A DNA stretch of 64,000 nt from Shouchella tritolerans (GCF_025770735.1 NZ_JAODPB010000003.1:434001-498000); one strand, 5' to 3'. Counted from the stretch's first letter, positions 43,240-53,516 are shown. Program-made: numbers and translations. Notes: generated by a model from the letters alone, not told the origin.

Positions 43240-44231
43240 CTGAACCGATTTTAAAAGTCGAACAGGTAAAGAAGCATTTCCCGATCAAAAAATCGTTCTT
43301 AAAGCGGGAAACCCAAACAGTCAAAGCTGTCGACGGCGTCAGTTTTGACCTGTTTAAAGGGGAAACGCTTGGTGTGGTTGGCGAATCTGGCTGCGGCAAA
43401 TCAACGCTAGCTAGGTTGATCAACCAACTGATACGGCCGACTGAGGGGACCGTTCACTTTCATGGTAAAAATTTAGCTGGTCTTTCAGCGGCTGAAGTTC
43501 GAAAAGTACGTAAACATATCCAAATGGTGTTCCAAAACCCGTATGCCTCGCTAGATCCACGTAAAACCGTTGGTCAACTAATCATGGAGCCGCTTGTCAT
43601 CCATGGCGTTGGCACGAGGGACAGCCAAAAAAAGAGGCTTTATGAGTTGCTTGAAACAGTCGGGCTGAATGAAGGGCACGCCAAACGATATCCACATGAA
43701 TTTTCAGGCGGGCAACGACAACGAATCAATATTGCCCGGGCGCTAGCGCTCCATCCCGACATCATTATTTGCGATGAACCGGTCTCCGCTTTGGATGTCT
43801 CTGTCCAAGCGCAAGTAATCAATTTGTTAAAGGATTTGCAAAGTGAGTTCCAATTGACATACGTATTTATTTCTCATGATCTAAATGTTGTCCGTTATAT
43901 GTGTGACCGGATTGCTGTCATGTATTTAGGCAAAATCGTGGAAATGGGCACATACGAACAAATTTATCATCAACCGAAACACCCTTATACGAAAGCGCTT
44001 TTGTCAGCTGTTCCGAAAGAAAGCCCATTTGAACAAAAACAGAGAACGATTTTATCAGGCGATGTGCCGAGCCCGGTCAATCCGCCGCCAGGGTGTCCCT
44101 TCCACAAGCGTTGCCCAGAAGCAATGCCATCTTGCCAGGAAGTGGTTCCCACCCTCATTAAACAAACGAATGGCCAGCAAGTCGCTTGCCATTTGATGAA
44201 CGACATCGAGGAGGAAGCAATATGCCATTAA
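43236..44231 (+). CDS. Peptide-type ABC transporter ATP-binding protein (DppF family)
   Basis: 331 residues from ATG 43236, overlapping the DppD stop by 4 bases. The frame is open further upstream inside dppD, but that part is out-of-frame coding sequence. Walker A GESGCGKS, signature FSGGQRQR, Walker B IIICDEPVSALD, and the C-terminal cysteine segment GCPFHKRCPEAMPSC are all present. It pairs with DppD as the heterodimeric motor. Confidence 0.92.
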   Translation: MTEPILKVEQVKKHFPIKKSFLKRETQTVKAVDGVSFDLFKGETLGVVGESGCGKSTLARLINQLIRPTEGTVHFHGKNLAGLSAAEVRKVRKHIQMVFQNPYASLDPRKTVGQLIMEPLVIHGVGTRDSQKKRLYELLETVGLNEGHAKRYPHEFSGGQRQRINIARALALHPDIIICDEPVSALDVSVQAQVINLLKDLQSEFQLTYVFISHDLNVVRYMCDRIAVMYLGKIVEMGTYEQIYHQPKHPYTKALLSAVPKESPFEQKQRTILSGDVPSPVNPPPGCPFHKRCPEAMPSCQEVVPTLIKQTNGQQVACHLMNDIEEEAICH

Positions 44232-45172
44232 ACCATGTTTTACGTTTGTATGACGTTATGGATGACCCGCGTGTATCAGGAGAGAAGGTCGCTGCTTATT
44301 TAAAGGAGGTTTCGCCTCATGCAGATGTCGACATTTCACGCGTCGATGGGGAAAAGGGCTCAACAGACTTTGTTAAAGTCCATGTTCGTGGAAGGAACGG
44401 TCGCTCAGCAGGAGGTTCAGCGCCAACCATGGGTATCATTGGAAGGCTTGGCGGAATTGGAGCCCGTCCAGAACGGACAGGCTTTGTCTCCGATGGGGAC
44501 GGCGCTCTTGCAGCGATGTCAGCAGCGGCGAAGCTTCTAGACATGCAAGAGAGAGGCGACTTTTTGGACGGGGACGTTATCGTGACTACGCATATTTGCG
44601 CTAATGCGCCAACACAGCCTCATGATCCAGTGCCGTTCATGGGTTCCCCAGTGGACATCTTGACTATGAATCACTATGAAGTCGACCCAGCCATGGAAGC
44701 GATTTTGTCAATTGACACGACGAAAGGGAACCAAATTACAAACCATAAAGGCATTGCAGTAACACCGACTGTAAAAGAAGGGTACGTGTTACGAGTAAGC
44801 GAGGATTTGCTGTTTCTATATAGCCAGTCGACAGGAATATTGCCTGTTACGTTGCCAATTACCACTCAAGATATTACCCCTTATGGGAACGGGATTTACC
44901 ATATCAACAGCATTTTGCAGCCCGCTGTCGCCACTCACAGCCCAGTTGTTGGTGTTGCGATCACAGCCCAAGCCGCGGTTGCCGGCTGTGCCACTGGTGC
45001 GACCCATTTGGAAGATGTCGAACAAGCAGCCCGTTTTTCGATTGAAACGGCGAAAGCGTATGGCGAAGGAAACTGCCAGTTTTATAATGAAGAAGAATTT
45101 GCCTTGTTAGAAAAACTGTACGGAAAAATGACGCATTTGCAAACGCTCGGGAAGGAGGCTGCTGTAAAATGA
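44222..45172 (+). CDS. DUF1177 family protein, copy 1
   Basis: 316 residues from ATG 44222 (GAGGAGG site), overlapping dppF by 10 bases. It is a DUF1177 member with the family segments GSTDFVKVHV, IGRLGGIGARPERTG, THICANAPT, FMGSPVDILTMN, SIDTTKGN and ITTQDITPYGNG. The function is undescribed. The histidines and acidic residues in THIC and SIDTTKG could bind metal. A second copy is encoded at 59933-60871. Coupling to a peptide importer and an M20 peptidase points to a role in handling an imported peptide-like compound. Confidence 0.88.
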   Translation: MPLNHVLRLYDVMDDPRVSGEKVAAYLKEVSPHADVDISRVDGEKGSTDFVKVHVRGRNGRSAGGSAPTMGIIGRLGGIGARPERTGFVSDGDGALAAMSAAAKLLDMQERGDFLDGDVIVTTHICANAPTQPHDPVPFMGSPVDILTMNHYEVDPAMEAILSIDTTKGNQITNHKGIAVTPTVKEGYVLRVSEDLLFLYSQSTGILPVTLPITTQDITPYGNGIYHINSILQPAVATHSPVVGVAITAQAAVAGCATGATHLEDVEQAARFSIETAKAYGEGNCQFYNEEEFALLEKLYGKMTHLQTLGKEAAVK

Positions 45173-46428
45173 ACGTAAAAGACGAACTAATCGTTGCTGT
45201 AGAAGAAAACAAGCAAGAACTCATCGACTTGGTCTGTTCTCTTATTCAGATCAATACCGAAAACCCCCCTGGCGACACCACTGAAATAAGCCGCTTCATT
45301 GCCGATTATTTAGGCAAAGATGGGATCGATGTCACTTGGCACCAATCGAATGAACAGATGTATAATTTGATTGCAAGCATTGGCGAAGAAGGGGGAAAAG
45401 AGCTGATTTATTGCGGCCATACGGACGTTGTCCCTGCTGGGGACCGGGAAAAGTGGTCGTTCGACCCCTTTTCAGGCATTGTCGAAGACGGTTGGATACT
45501 AGGACGTGGCGCTAGCGATATGAAGGCAGGCCTGGGCGGAGTGCTTTTTGCGACTGCTTTGCTCAAACGAATGGGTGTGAAACTGCCTGGGAAACTCACG
45601 CTTGCAATCGTCCCTGACGAGGAAACAGGCGGAGAGTATGGAGTTCCTTGGCTCCTAGAAAGGGGCTTAATAAAGGGTGACGGGTGCTTAATTGCGGAGC
45701 CTTCTTCTCGCTTGCATCCGACAATTGGCCAGAAAGGTTCTTGTTGGTTTAAATTGGATGTTTACGGGGAAGCAGGCCATGGAAGCTTATCCCCTCTTGC
45801 AGGCCGAAATGCCATCACAGATGCAATTAAGGCAATTGCAGCAATCCGTACCGTTTTTGATATCGATGTCGATATCCCTGAAGACGTGAAACCGCTCCTG
45901 GCTGTTTCACGCAAATATATGGAAGAAGTCGAAGTCGAACGTGAGCAGTACAAAGAAATTCTCGAAAAAATAAGCGTTAATATTGGCACGATCCACGGTG
46001 GCACGAAATCCAATGTCATTCCCGACACCTGTACAGTTGAAGTCGACTGCCGTCTACCGTTTGGGATTACGCAAAAGGAAGTATATGCGTACATTGAAGC
46101 GCGCCTTGATGAGCTAGGGATTGACTATGAAATTACGCCATTTGGGTTTCGCAGCAATGCCAACCATACGCCTGCAACGGATCCAGTTTGCACAGCCATT
46201 ATCGATAATATTTCCTATGTAACGAAAGAAGAAGCGTACGGCGTGATGCAATGGGCAAGCAGCGATGCCCGTCATTTCCGTGATCACTACATTCCCGTTC
46301 TCCAATACGGGCCTGCATACTTGCCAAGCATCCATAATTTTGATGAAAAAGTAAAGGTGGAGGACGTTGTGCTTTGTGCAAAAGTGTATGTGGCTGCTGT
46401 GATTGATTTTTTGTCCAACAGTAAGTGA
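45169..46428 (+). CDS. M20 family peptidase (ArgE/DapE/ACY1 type)
   Basis: 419 residues with the dinuclear zinc motifs: YCGHTDVVPAGD, GRGASDMKAGL, and PDEETGGEYG with the catalytic Glu. A final His lies in PSIHNFDEKV. The lid domain lies at about 190-310. The reaction class is hydrolysis of N-acyl amino acids or short peptides. The 4-base ATGA overlap with DUF1177 implies coupled synthesis. It is the last gene of the importer operon and likely acts on the imported substrate in the cytosol. Confidence 0.9.
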   Translation: MNVKDELIVAVEENKQELIDLVCSLIQINTENPPGDTTEISRFIADYLGKDGIDVTWHQSNEQMYNLIASIGEEGGKELIYCGHTDVVPAGDREKWSFDPFSGIVEDGWILGRGASDMKAGLGGVLFATALLKRMGVKLPGKLTLAIVPDEETGGEYGVPWLLERGLIKGDGCLIAEPSSRLHPTIGQKGSCWFKLDVYGEAGHGSLSPLAGRNAITDAIKAIAAIRTVFDIDVDIPEDVKPLLAVSRKYMEEVEVEREQYKEILEKISVNIGTIHGGTKSNVIPDTCTVEVDCRLPFGITQKEVYAYIEARLDELGIDYEITPFGFRSNANHTPATDPVCTAIIDNISYVTKEEAYGVMQWASSDARHFRDHYIPVLQYGPAYLPSIHNFDEKVKVEDVVLCAKVYVAAVIDFLSNSK

Positions 46429-46505
46429 AACGTCAGTCACCCATGTGCAGTGTTTTGATGTAAACTAGTAATGATTAAGCTTGCCGCAATGGCCTAGGAG
46501 GAGCT

Positions 46506-47264
46506 GTGTTAAAAACTGTACATCAAGCATTGGAGATTTTAAAAATGTTTACGAAAGAAAAGCCTGTTTGGGGAGGCAGGGAGCTGTCCAACGCTACGGG
46601 GATCAATCATACGAAAATTTATCGGATACTTGAAACATTGGAAGCCCAAAACTTTCTCACGAAAGATGCAGAGACAAAGAAATATAGCCTCGGGTTTGCC
46701 GTATGGGAGCTAGGTTCGATTATGTATGACCAGTTAAATGTAAAAGAATTGATCCGCCCAAGCCTTGCCCGTTTAACGGAGAAAACAGGCGAGTCCACGT
46801 TTCTAACGATTTTGGACGGCAAAGAAGCGCTTACGCTGGAAGTTGTTGAACCGGCCAATAAAGTCAAGTTTTCCGTTTCAGCTGGCAGCCGGGCGCCTTT
46901 ATATGTAGGTGCGTCTTACCGCAGCATATTGGCATATATGCCTGACGAGGCAATCGAGGAAGTGATTGCGGGAGGATTGAAAGCATATACGGACAAGACG
47001 ATGACGAGCGAAATCGAATTGCGCAATGAGCTGGCAACGATTCGCAAACGCGGGTATGCTATTAGCCATGGCGAATATACGGAAGATGTCATTGCCTTGG
47101 CGATGCCGCTTTTCCATGAAGGGCGGATCGTCGGTTCCATCACGATATCCGGCCCAGCCTATCGCTTTAATGAGGAGCGTTTTGACTCCTGCTTGCCGCT
47201 ATTACGGGAAGCGATTACAGACATTAGCGAAAAAATGGAACGGTACCAAATTGTGCTGAAATGA
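46506..47264 (+). CDS. IclR family transcriptional regulator
   Basis: 252 residues: winged helix at about 1-65 (LKTVHQALEILKMF, then GINHTKIYRILETLE) and the C-terminal effector domain (about 75-248, with AGSRAPLYVGASYRSILAYMP, core SRAPLYVGAS). GTG 46506 follows TAGGAGGAG. It lies 77 bases after the importer operon in the same direction and is the most likely regulator of the divergent promoters at 40108-40303. That link is inferred from position. Confidence 0.88.
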   Translation: MLKTVHQALEILKMFTKEKPVWGGRELSNATGINHTKIYRILETLEAQNFLTKDAETKKYSLGFAVWELGSIMYDQLNVKELIRPSLARLTEKTGESTFLTILDGKEALTLEVVEPANKVKFSVSAGSRAPLYVGASYRSILAYMPDEAIEEVIAGGLKAYTDKTMTSEIELRNELATIRKRGYAISHGEYTEDVIALAMPLFHEGRIVGSITISGPAYRFNEERFDSCLPLLREAITDISEKMERYQIVLK

Positions 47265-47329
47265 AGGCAGGAACCGCGCAGGCTGGCAAGGCAGGACCGA
47301 GCTTCTAAAACAAAAAACATATTTTATGA

Positions 47330-47360
47330 GGGAATGCAAACGTTCTATGCATTCCCATTT
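47330..47360 (+). terminator. Terminator-like hairpin after the IclR gene
   Basis: Perfect 9-bp stem GGGAATGCA/TGCATTCCC (47330-47338, 47348-47356) with a 9-base loop, followed by ATTTT. Confidence 0.65.
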
Positions 47361-47492
47361 TCTATGCTGTTTTTCACACGCTCTATTTTCTGCTCCATGT
47401 TTTACAGTTTCTTTTCACCCAATTTCCATTTTATACGTGTCCGATCTTCTACAACTTTCCTAACAGCGCCTAGACGTTTTTTTATAATCTGA

Positions 47493-47542
47493 TTGACACC
47501 GCTTACAAAAAGAGGCTAAACTTAGTTTAAATAATAAACAAA
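47493..47542 (+). promoter_or_regulatory. xylA promoter with XylR operator
   Basis: TTGACA (47493-47498), 18 bases, TAAACT (47517-47522), then the operator with core GTTTAAATAATAAAC (47525-47539), an inverted GTTTA/TAAAC repeat. The same core with one change occurs upstream of xylR at 52679-52693. XylR bound here would block elongation or promoter use when xylose is absent. The remaining bases of 47265-47564 hold only the hairpin above. Confidence 0.8.
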
Positions 47543-47564
47543 CATAATGAAAGAAGGTCATCTA

Positions 47565-48884
47565 ATGAGCTATTTTCCTGCGGTAAACAACATTTCCTAT
47601 GAAGGCGCTAAGTCTGATAACCCGTTTGCATTTAAATTTTATAATCCTGAAGAGGTCGTCAGTGGTAAAACAATGGCCGAACATTTGCGTTTTAGCATTG
47701 CCTACTGGCACACATTTACAGAAGCGTTGTCAGACCCGTTCGGCGCAGGGACGGCGATAAGGCCTTGGAATTCCTACACAGGGATGGACTTGGCAAAGGC
47801 GCGTGTTGAAGCAGCATTTGAGTTCTTCGAGAAAATCAATGTCCCATACTTTTGCTTCCACGATGTCGATATCGCCCCTGAAGGAAGTTCTTTGAAAGAA
47901 ACGTATGCCAATTTAGATGTCATCGTCGCGATGATAAAGGACTATATGAAAGACAGCAACACAAAACTGCTTTGGAACACAGCGAATAATTTTACACATC
48001 CCCGGTTTGTAGGCGGTGCCGCGTCTTCCAATGAAGCTGATGTCTTTGCCTATTCAGCTGCAAAAGTAAAGAAAGGCTTGGAAATCGGCAAAGAGCTTGG
48101 CGCTGAAAATTATGTATTCTGGGGCGGGCGCGAAGGCTACGAGTCATTGTTAAACACGGACTTAAAGCTTGAACTCGACAATCTTGGCCGTTTTTTCCAT
48201 ATGGCAGTTGATTATGCAAAAGAAATAGGCTTTGATGGCCAGTTTTTAATTGAGCCTAAGCCAAAAGAACCGACAACACACCAATATGATTTTGACGTGG
48301 CTACAGGATATGCATTTCTCCAGCATTATGGGCTTCAAGATTCATTTAAGTTTAATATTGAAGCAAACCATGCAACCCTTGCAGGACACACGTTTGAGCA
48401 TGAGCTGCGTTATGCCCGGATTCATCAAATGCTTGGTTCAGTGGACGCGAACCAAGGAGATCCTTTGCTTGGCTGGGATACAGATGAGTTTCCGACAGAC
48501 CTTTATTCAACAACGCTAGCGATGTATGAAATTTTGCAAAACGGCGGGCTTGGCAGAGGCGGATTGAACTTTGATGCGAAAGTACGGCGCGGCTCATTTG
48601 AAGCCGATGACTTGTTTTTTGCCCACATCGCTGGCATGGACAGTTTTGCAATTGGATTAAAAGTCGCGCAGCAGCTTATTGATGACCGTGTCCTTGAGCA
48701 GTTTGTTGACAGCCGTTATCAAAGTTACAAAGAAGGAATCGGCCGCGAGATTGTTTTAGGAAATACCGATTTTCACCAACTTGAAGCGCATGCGCTATCA
48801 CTTGGCGAAATCAAACACCGCTCAGGGCGTGTGGAGCGGATAAAAGCAATCATTAACCAGTATTTATTAAATGCATTCGCGTAA
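47565..48884 (+). CDS. xylA: Xylose isomerase
   Basis: 439 residues of the class II xylose isomerase family, which converts D-xylose to D-xylulose with two divalent metals. [11 protein letters not shown] contains the catalytic His region, [11 protein letters not shown] the Glu/Lys metal and ring-opening residues, [17 protein letters not shown] and [17 protein letters not shown] the remaining metal ligands. ATG 47565 is preceded by AAGAAGG and preferred over ATG 47547. It forms an operon with xylB and an epimerase. Confidence 0.96.
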   Translation: MSYFPAVNNISYEGAKSDNPFAFKFYNPEEVVSGKTMAEHLRFSIAYWHTFTEALSDPFGAGTAIRPWNSYTGMDLAKARVEAAFEFFEKINVPYFCFHDVDIAPEGSSLKETYANLDVIVAMIKDYMKDSNTKLLWNTANNFTHPRFVGGAASSNEADVFAYSAAKVKKGLEIGKELGAENYVFWGGREGYESLLNTDLKLELDNLGRFFHMAVDYAKEIGFDGQFLIEPKPKEPTTHQYDFDVATGYAFLQHYGLQDSFKFNIEANHATLAGHTFEHELRYARIHQMLGSVDANQGDPLLGWDTDEFPTDLYSTTLAMYEILQNGGLGRGGLNFDAKVRRGSFEADDLFFAHIAGMDSFAIGLKVAQQLIDDRVLEQFVDSRYQSYKEGIGREIVLGNTDFHQLEAHALSLGEIKHRSGRVERIKAIINQYLLNAFA

Positions 48885-48914
48885 AAAGTAGACGATCGGC
48901 AAGGAGCGATTCAA

Positions 48915-50414
48915 TTGAAACATGTCATTGGTGTTGATTTAGGCACAAGCGCAGTGAAATTGCTTGTCGTTAATGAGGCGGGCGAAGTGGTCAAGGAAGT
49001 GTCGAAACCATACCCGTTGTCTCATCCTAAATCAGGATGGAGCGAGCAAGACCCAAATGATTGGGTCAGGGAAACCGTTGCTGGATTAGCAGACATTGCA
49101 GCAGCCTTGCCAAAAGCAACGACTGAAATTGAAGGAATTAGTTTTTCAGGGCAAATGCATGGGCTCGTCTTGCTTGATGAACAAAATGAAGTGTTGCGTC
49201 CGGCGATTCTATGGAATGATACACGCACGTCCCCGCAATGCAAAGCGATTTACGAAAAGCTAGGCACTGAAAGACTGCAACAATTGGCCAAAAATCCAGC
49301 GCTTGAAGGATTTACGTTGCCGAAGCTGATGTGGGTCCGGGAGCATGAACCAGAAGTGTTTGCGAAAGCAGCTAAGTTCGTGCTTCCAAAAGACTATTTG
49401 CGCTTGAAATTGACTGGAGCATTGCATACCGACTATTCTGACGCAGCAGGTACACTCTTGCTTGATATCGAAAGAAAAACGTGGAGCGAACCGCTATGTT
49501 CGGCATTTGGCATCGATCCCTTGCTTTGTCCACCGCTGGTGGAATCACATGCTTGTGTCGGCCAGTTGACGGAAGAAATCGCATTGGCAACGGGGCTACC
49601 TAACAAAACACCCGTTTTTGCAGGAGGAGCCGATAATGCGTGCGGAGCGGTAGGTGCCGGGATTTTAGAAGAAGGCAAGACGTTGGCTAGCATTGGTACA
49701 TCGGGCGTTATGCTTTCGTATCAGGAAGAAAAAGGGAAGACATTTGGGGGAGGCGTCCATTATTTTAACCATGCAGCTGAAAATGCGTTTTATACAATGG
49801 GCGTCACATTAGCGGCAGGATATAGTTTGAGTTGGTTTAAGCAAACATTTGCTCCTGAAGAAACATTTCCCCAATTGCTTGCAGGAGTAGCGGAAATCCC
49901 CCCAGGCGCTAATGGATTGTTGTTTACACCCTATCTTGCTGGAGAGCGGACGCCTCACGCTGATGCCACTATCCGTGCCAGTTTCGTCGGCGCAGATAGC
50001 AGCCATACGAAGGCCGACTTTACCCGGTCGATCCTTGAAGGCATCACTTTTTCATTAAGAGAGTCACTCGATTTGTTCAGAGAACAAGGAAAGACAATTG
50101 AAAGAATTGTCTCCATTGGTGGAGGAGTAAAAAGCGAGACGTGGCTACAAATGCAAGCTGATATTTTTCAAACGCCAATTGTGAAGCAGACAAGCGAGCA
50201 AGGGCCAGGCATGGGGGCGGCGATGCTGGCTGCATACGGAGCTGGTTGGTTTGGTTCCCTTAAGGAATGTGCAGAGGCATTTATTAAACAGGATGCAGTG
50301 TTTGAGCCAGACCGTAACAGGGCAAAAACATATGAGTCGTTATATGAATTGTATAAACAAGTCTATCCGGCGACAGCAGACATTAGCAAAGCGCTTTCGT
50401 CATTCCGCAAATAA
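48915..50414 (+). CDS. xylB: Xylulokinase
   Basis: 499 residues of the FGGY kinase family, which phosphorylates D-xylulose for the pentose phosphate pathway. GVDLGTSAVK is the N-terminal phosphate loop, SGQMHGLVLLD the family segment, GGADNACGAVGAG and SIGGGVKSETW the C-terminal ATP-binding parts. The start is TTG 48915 with AAGGAG 8 bases upstream. Confidence 0.94.
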   Translation: MKHVIGVDLGTSAVKLLVVNEAGEVVKEVSKPYPLSHPKSGWSEQDPNDWVRETVAGLADIAAALPKATTEIEGISFSGQMHGLVLLDEQNEVLRPAILWNDTRTSPQCKAIYEKLGTERLQQLAKNPALEGFTLPKLMWVREHEPEVFAKAAKFVLPKDYLRLKLTGALHTDYSDAAGTLLLDIERKTWSEPLCSAFGIDPLLCPPLVESHACVGQLTEEIALATGLPNKTPVFAGGADNACGAVGAGILEEGKTLASIGTSGVMLSYQEEKGKTFGGGVHYFNHAAENAFYTMGVTLAAGYSLSWFKQTFAPEETFPQLLAGVAEIPPGANGLLFTPYLAGERTPHADATIRASFVGADSSHTKADFTRSILEGITFSLRESLDLFREQGKTIERIVSIGGGVKSETWLQMQADIFQTPIVKQTSEQGPGMGAAMLAAYGAGWFGSLKECAEAFIKQDAVFEPDRNRAKTYESLYELYKQVYPATADISKALSSFRK

Positions 50415-50427
50415 GAGGAGACAGACG

Positions 50428-51468
50428 ATGGAACCGAAAATAAACATAATAAAGAATGGCTGGAAACAAATTCGTTTGCAAAATAAACATGGCATGCGCC
50501 TTGACTGCCTAGATTACGGCGGCATCGTAACGAGAATAGATGCTTTTGACCGTAACGGACAATTAGCAAACGTTGCCCTCGGCTACAAGGATATGAGTGA
50601 GTATACGGACAACAGCCCCTATTTTGGAGCCTTAATAGGCAGAGTTGCTGGCAGAATTGCAGGCGCTTCCTTTACAGCAGGGGGAAAACAAATACACGTA
50701 CAAGCAAATGAAGGGGCAAACCATTTGCATGGGGGAGCTAGTGGGCTTCACCAAATTCGCTTTGAAACAGAAACGTTTACATCTGCCAGGGGCTCAGGCG
50801 TGCGGTTTCATCACCGCTCTCCTAATGGGGATGGCGGCTACCCTGGCAATGTTGACATCGACATCGTCTACACATTGACGGATGACAATGAATGGATTCT
50901 TTCCTACACAGCGGAGACCGACAAGCGGACACCGCTTACGTTAACCAACCATACCTATTTTAATTTGGCCAGTGAAACAGGGGCAACGATCCATGACCAC
51001 GTGCTGGAAATGGATGCATCTGCCTACCTTGAGCTCGACAATGAGTTGATTGCCACTGGAAAAATCGTAGATGCAATAGGCAGTTTATTTGATTTCCGTC
51101 AAGGTCGCACTTTCCGGCAAGGATTAGAAAACGGCATAGAGCAAAACCAGTGTGTCGGAAATGGCTATGATCATTATTTTTTACTTGATCACACCAAAAA
51201 TGAAAGCGTCCGTGTTTATGAACCAAAAAGCGGCCGTGTGCTAGCGATGGAAACCACACAGCCTGGTCTTGTCTTATATACAGGGAATAGTCTTGGCTCA
51301 GAACCAGAACTTACAGACGGACATTCAAGAAAACACGCCGGTTTTTGTTTAGAAGCGCAAGCATCTCCTGCCTCCCTCCAATATGACGATTTGCCGCAAA
51401 TTTGGCTTGAACCAGGTACGATTTACCAACATGAAACGGTGTATCGCTTCTCGACACAATCTGAATGA
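50428..51468 (+). CDS. Aldose 1-epimerase (mutarotase)
   Basis: 346 residues of the galactose mutarotase family, interconverting the alpha and beta anomers of aldoses. It has GGIVTRI, the NHLHGG segment with the catalytic-base histidine region, LTNHTYFNL (catalytic His) and the C-terminal ASPASLQ-like tail. ATG 50428 follows GAGGAGA, 13 bases after xylB. In this operon it should supply the xylose anomer used by XylA. The frame extends upstream inside xylB but has no ribosome site there. Confidence 0.9.
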   Translation: MEPKINIIKNGWKQIRLQNKHGMRLDCLDYGGIVTRIDAFDRNGQLANVALGYKDMSEYTDNSPYFGALIGRVAGRIAGASFTAGGKQIHVQANEGANHLHGGASGLHQIRFETETFTSARGSGVRFHHRSPNGDGGYPGNVDIDIVYTLTDDNEWILSYTAETDKRTPLTLTNHTYFNLASETGATIHDHVLEMDASAYLELDNELIATGKIVDAIGSLFDFRQGRTFRQGLENGIEQNQCVGNGYDHYFLLDHTKNESVRVYEPKSGRVLAMETTQPGLVLYTGNSLGSEPELTDGHSRKHAGFCLEAQASPASLQYDDLPQIWLEPGTIYQHETVYRFSTQSE

Positions 51469-51482
51469 AGAAGTGCTTGTTG

Positions 51483-52658
51483 CTAATGAACCGTTAAGTG
51501 GATGCGGTGGCGGTTGAAAAACTGGCTTGTTGCAAGAAGAGATCCGCCTAGTAAAGGTGCCTCCTGACCAAGCTCTGAAAACAACAGTTTGACTGCTTTT
51601 TGATAATAGGAAGGAAGCTGTTTTGCGAGTGTCTCTTCAATAGGGATTTGAATATACGGTTTTAACTTAGCAAAACGGTTGCCTATGATGATTGCCTCAG
51701 GGTTCATGGAATGAATCATCGAGACAAGGCCTGTGCCAAGTGAATGGCCAACTGTGGCAAAGGCATCTAGAGCTGCTTGATTTTGGGAACGGGCAGCTGC
51801 AAGCACTTCTTCAAATGAAATACTTGGACGGTTCATTTTGCTTGCGGCGATTTCAAGTAACGCCTTCTCAGAACTATACAGCTCCCAACAGCCTTGATTT
51901 CCACAACGGCACTGTTTTCCATGGCGATCAATTGACATATGGCCAAATTCGCCTGCAAAGCCATTTGCACCTGTGAATAGCTTGCCGTCAATAATTTGGC
52001 CGGTGCCAATCCCAATACTGACGGAAATATAAGAGATCGCCGAATAAGGTTTGCCGACGCCATATTGCTTTTCGCCGAGCGCTCCGGCATTTGCCTCATT
52101 AATGACAACAACAGGAAGCTTAAATTTATCCTCAAGTGCTGTTTTGATGTCAACATTTTCCCAGCCTAGATTGGGGGCAAGCAAAATGTTGCCTTTCGAA
52201 TCGACGATGCCAGGGACAGAAGCGGTAATCCCGCAAATCCCATATGGTGCTGGCGGTGCTTCTTGCATCAATTGTTCAATGATTGCTTCTGTGTTTGCCA
52301 GGACAATGTTGAATTGCTTGCTTGTCAGCGCCATTTCCCGTTTGGCTATCGTTTTGCCGGAGAGGTCGGTAATAATGCCAAGCAAGCCGTTGACGCCAAT
52401 GTCAACGCTGATGGCATGGCTGGCATGATCGTTGCAATACAACAATACTGGCTTTCTACCTCCACTTGAGTCGCCAGTACCGATTTCATAGACAAATTGG
52501 TTTTCAATTAACTGTGCGACTAGAGCAGAGACAGTTGCTTTATTTAATCCGCTTCTCTTAGCAATATCAGCTCGGGAAATGGGAGCGTGCCTTTGAATGA
52601 GGCGGAAAACGGTTGATTTGTTCATGTCTTTCATTGTTTCGTGGTCGATGGTAATCAT
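51483..52658 (-). CDS. xylR: Xylose repressor, ROK family
   Basis: 391 residues: an N-terminal winged helix (about 12-65, ADIAKRSGLNKATVSALVA, core GLNKATVSALV) and a ROK sugar-binding domain with the zinc motif CRCGNQGCWE and IGIGTGQIIDG. Xylose binding releases it from GTTTA-N5-TAAAC operators, seen at xylA and at its own promoter. It is convergent with the xylA operon, 14 bases from the epimerase stop. Confidence 0.93.
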   Translation of the reverse strand: MITIDHETMKDMNKSTVFRLIQRHAPISRADIAKRSGLNKATVSALVAQLIENQFVYEIGTGDSSGGRKPVLLYCNDHASHAISVDIGVNGLLGIITDLSGKTIAKREMALTSKQFNIVLANTEAIIEQLMQEAPPAPYGICGITASVPGIVDSKGNILLAPNLGWENVDIKTALEDKFKLPVVVINEANAGALGEKQYGVGKPYSAISYISVSIGIGTGQIIDGKLFTGANGFAGEFGHMSIDRHGKQCRCGNQGCWELYSSEKALLEIAASKMNRPSISFEEVLAAARSQNQAALDAFATVGHSLGTGLVSMIHSMNPEAIIIGNRFAKLKPYIQIPIEETLAKQLPSYYQKAVKLLFSELGQEAPLLGGSLLATSQFFNRHRIHLTVH

Positions 52659-52676
52659 CCATTGGACTCCTTGACT

Positions 52677-52722
52677 TTGTTTAGATAATAAACATTATAA
52701 GCAATGGAAGCGTCTACAACAA
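52677..52722 (-). promoter_or_regulatory. xylR promoter with XylR operator
   Basis: On the minus strand TTGTTG (52722-52717), 17 bases, TATAAT (52699-52694), followed by the operator core GTTTATTATCTAAAC (52693-52679). It differs from the xylA operator core by one position, so xylR should be autoregulated. Confidence 0.8.
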
Positions 52723-52785
52723 GCGGCTGATTTTTTAGCGCTGCTTATTCAAGTGACAAACTATTTTTGATAAAGGGGTGTACAC

Positions 52786-53436
52786 GTGAAAAAAGCATTG
52801 ATCTTTCAAGGCGGTTGGGAAGGACATGAACCAAAGCAAGTCGCCTCTATTCTTGAAGGCATTCTTATTGAAGAAGGGTTTTCCGTTAATGTAGCCGATT
52901 CATTGACAGTGCTAACAGAAGAACATTTGCCTGAATACGACTTAATTGTCCCAAACTGGACACAAGGGCAAATTGAAGACGATCAGCTCAAGGCATTAAT
53001 GGCAGCAATTGAAACAGGAACAGGGCTTGCCGGTTTGCATGGCGGAATGGGCGATTCGTTTCGCATGGCAACGGACTATCAGTTTATGGTAGGAGGGCAG
53101 TGGGTTGCCCATCCTGGCAATGACGGAGTTCGTTATAAAGTCCAGATAAAGGACCGTACGCATCCATTAACAAACGGAATGGCTGATTTCGAAGTAGAAT
53201 CCGAGCAGTATTATATGCATGTCGATCCCGCCGTTTCCGTGCATGCGACGACCACATTTCCAATTGCTGATGGCCCCCATGCTGTAAACGGCAGCATAGA
53301 AATGCCAGTTGTATGGACAAAGCAATGGGGAAAGGGCAACGTCTACTATTGCTCTCTTGGCCATGTAGCTGAAATTGTCCGCATGCCTGAAGTAATGGAA
53401 TTGATGAGGAATGGCATGGTTTGGGCCGCTAGATAG
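52786..53436 (+). CDS. ThuA-like domain protein
   Basis: 216 residues of the ThuA family (glutamine-amidotransferase-like fold), with KALIFQGGWEGHEPKQ, GLAGLHGGMGDSF and VWTKQWGKGNVYYCSLGH. ThuA proteins lie beside sugar oxidoreductases in disaccharide catabolism, where their exact role is unsettled. Here the next gene is a Gfo/Idh/MocA oxidoreductase, the usual partner. GTG 52786 follows AAAGGGGTG. Confidence 0.87.
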   Translation: MKKALIFQGGWEGHEPKQVASILEGILIEEGFSVNVADSLTVLTEEHLPEYDLIVPNWTQGQIEDDQLKALMAAIETGTGLAGLHGGMGDSFRMATDYQFMVGGQWVAHPGNDGVRYKVQIKDRTHPLTNGMADFEVESEQYYMHVDPAVSVHATTTFPIADGPHAVNGSIEMPVVWTKQWGKGNVYYCSLGHVAEIVRMPEVMELMRNGMVWAAR

Positions 53437-53516
53437 CACGTTTTTGTCAATGGAAAAAGGGAATCGCTGCACATAAGTGGAATTGGTTAACAAAATGATC
53501 GTTTGGAGGGGACAGA

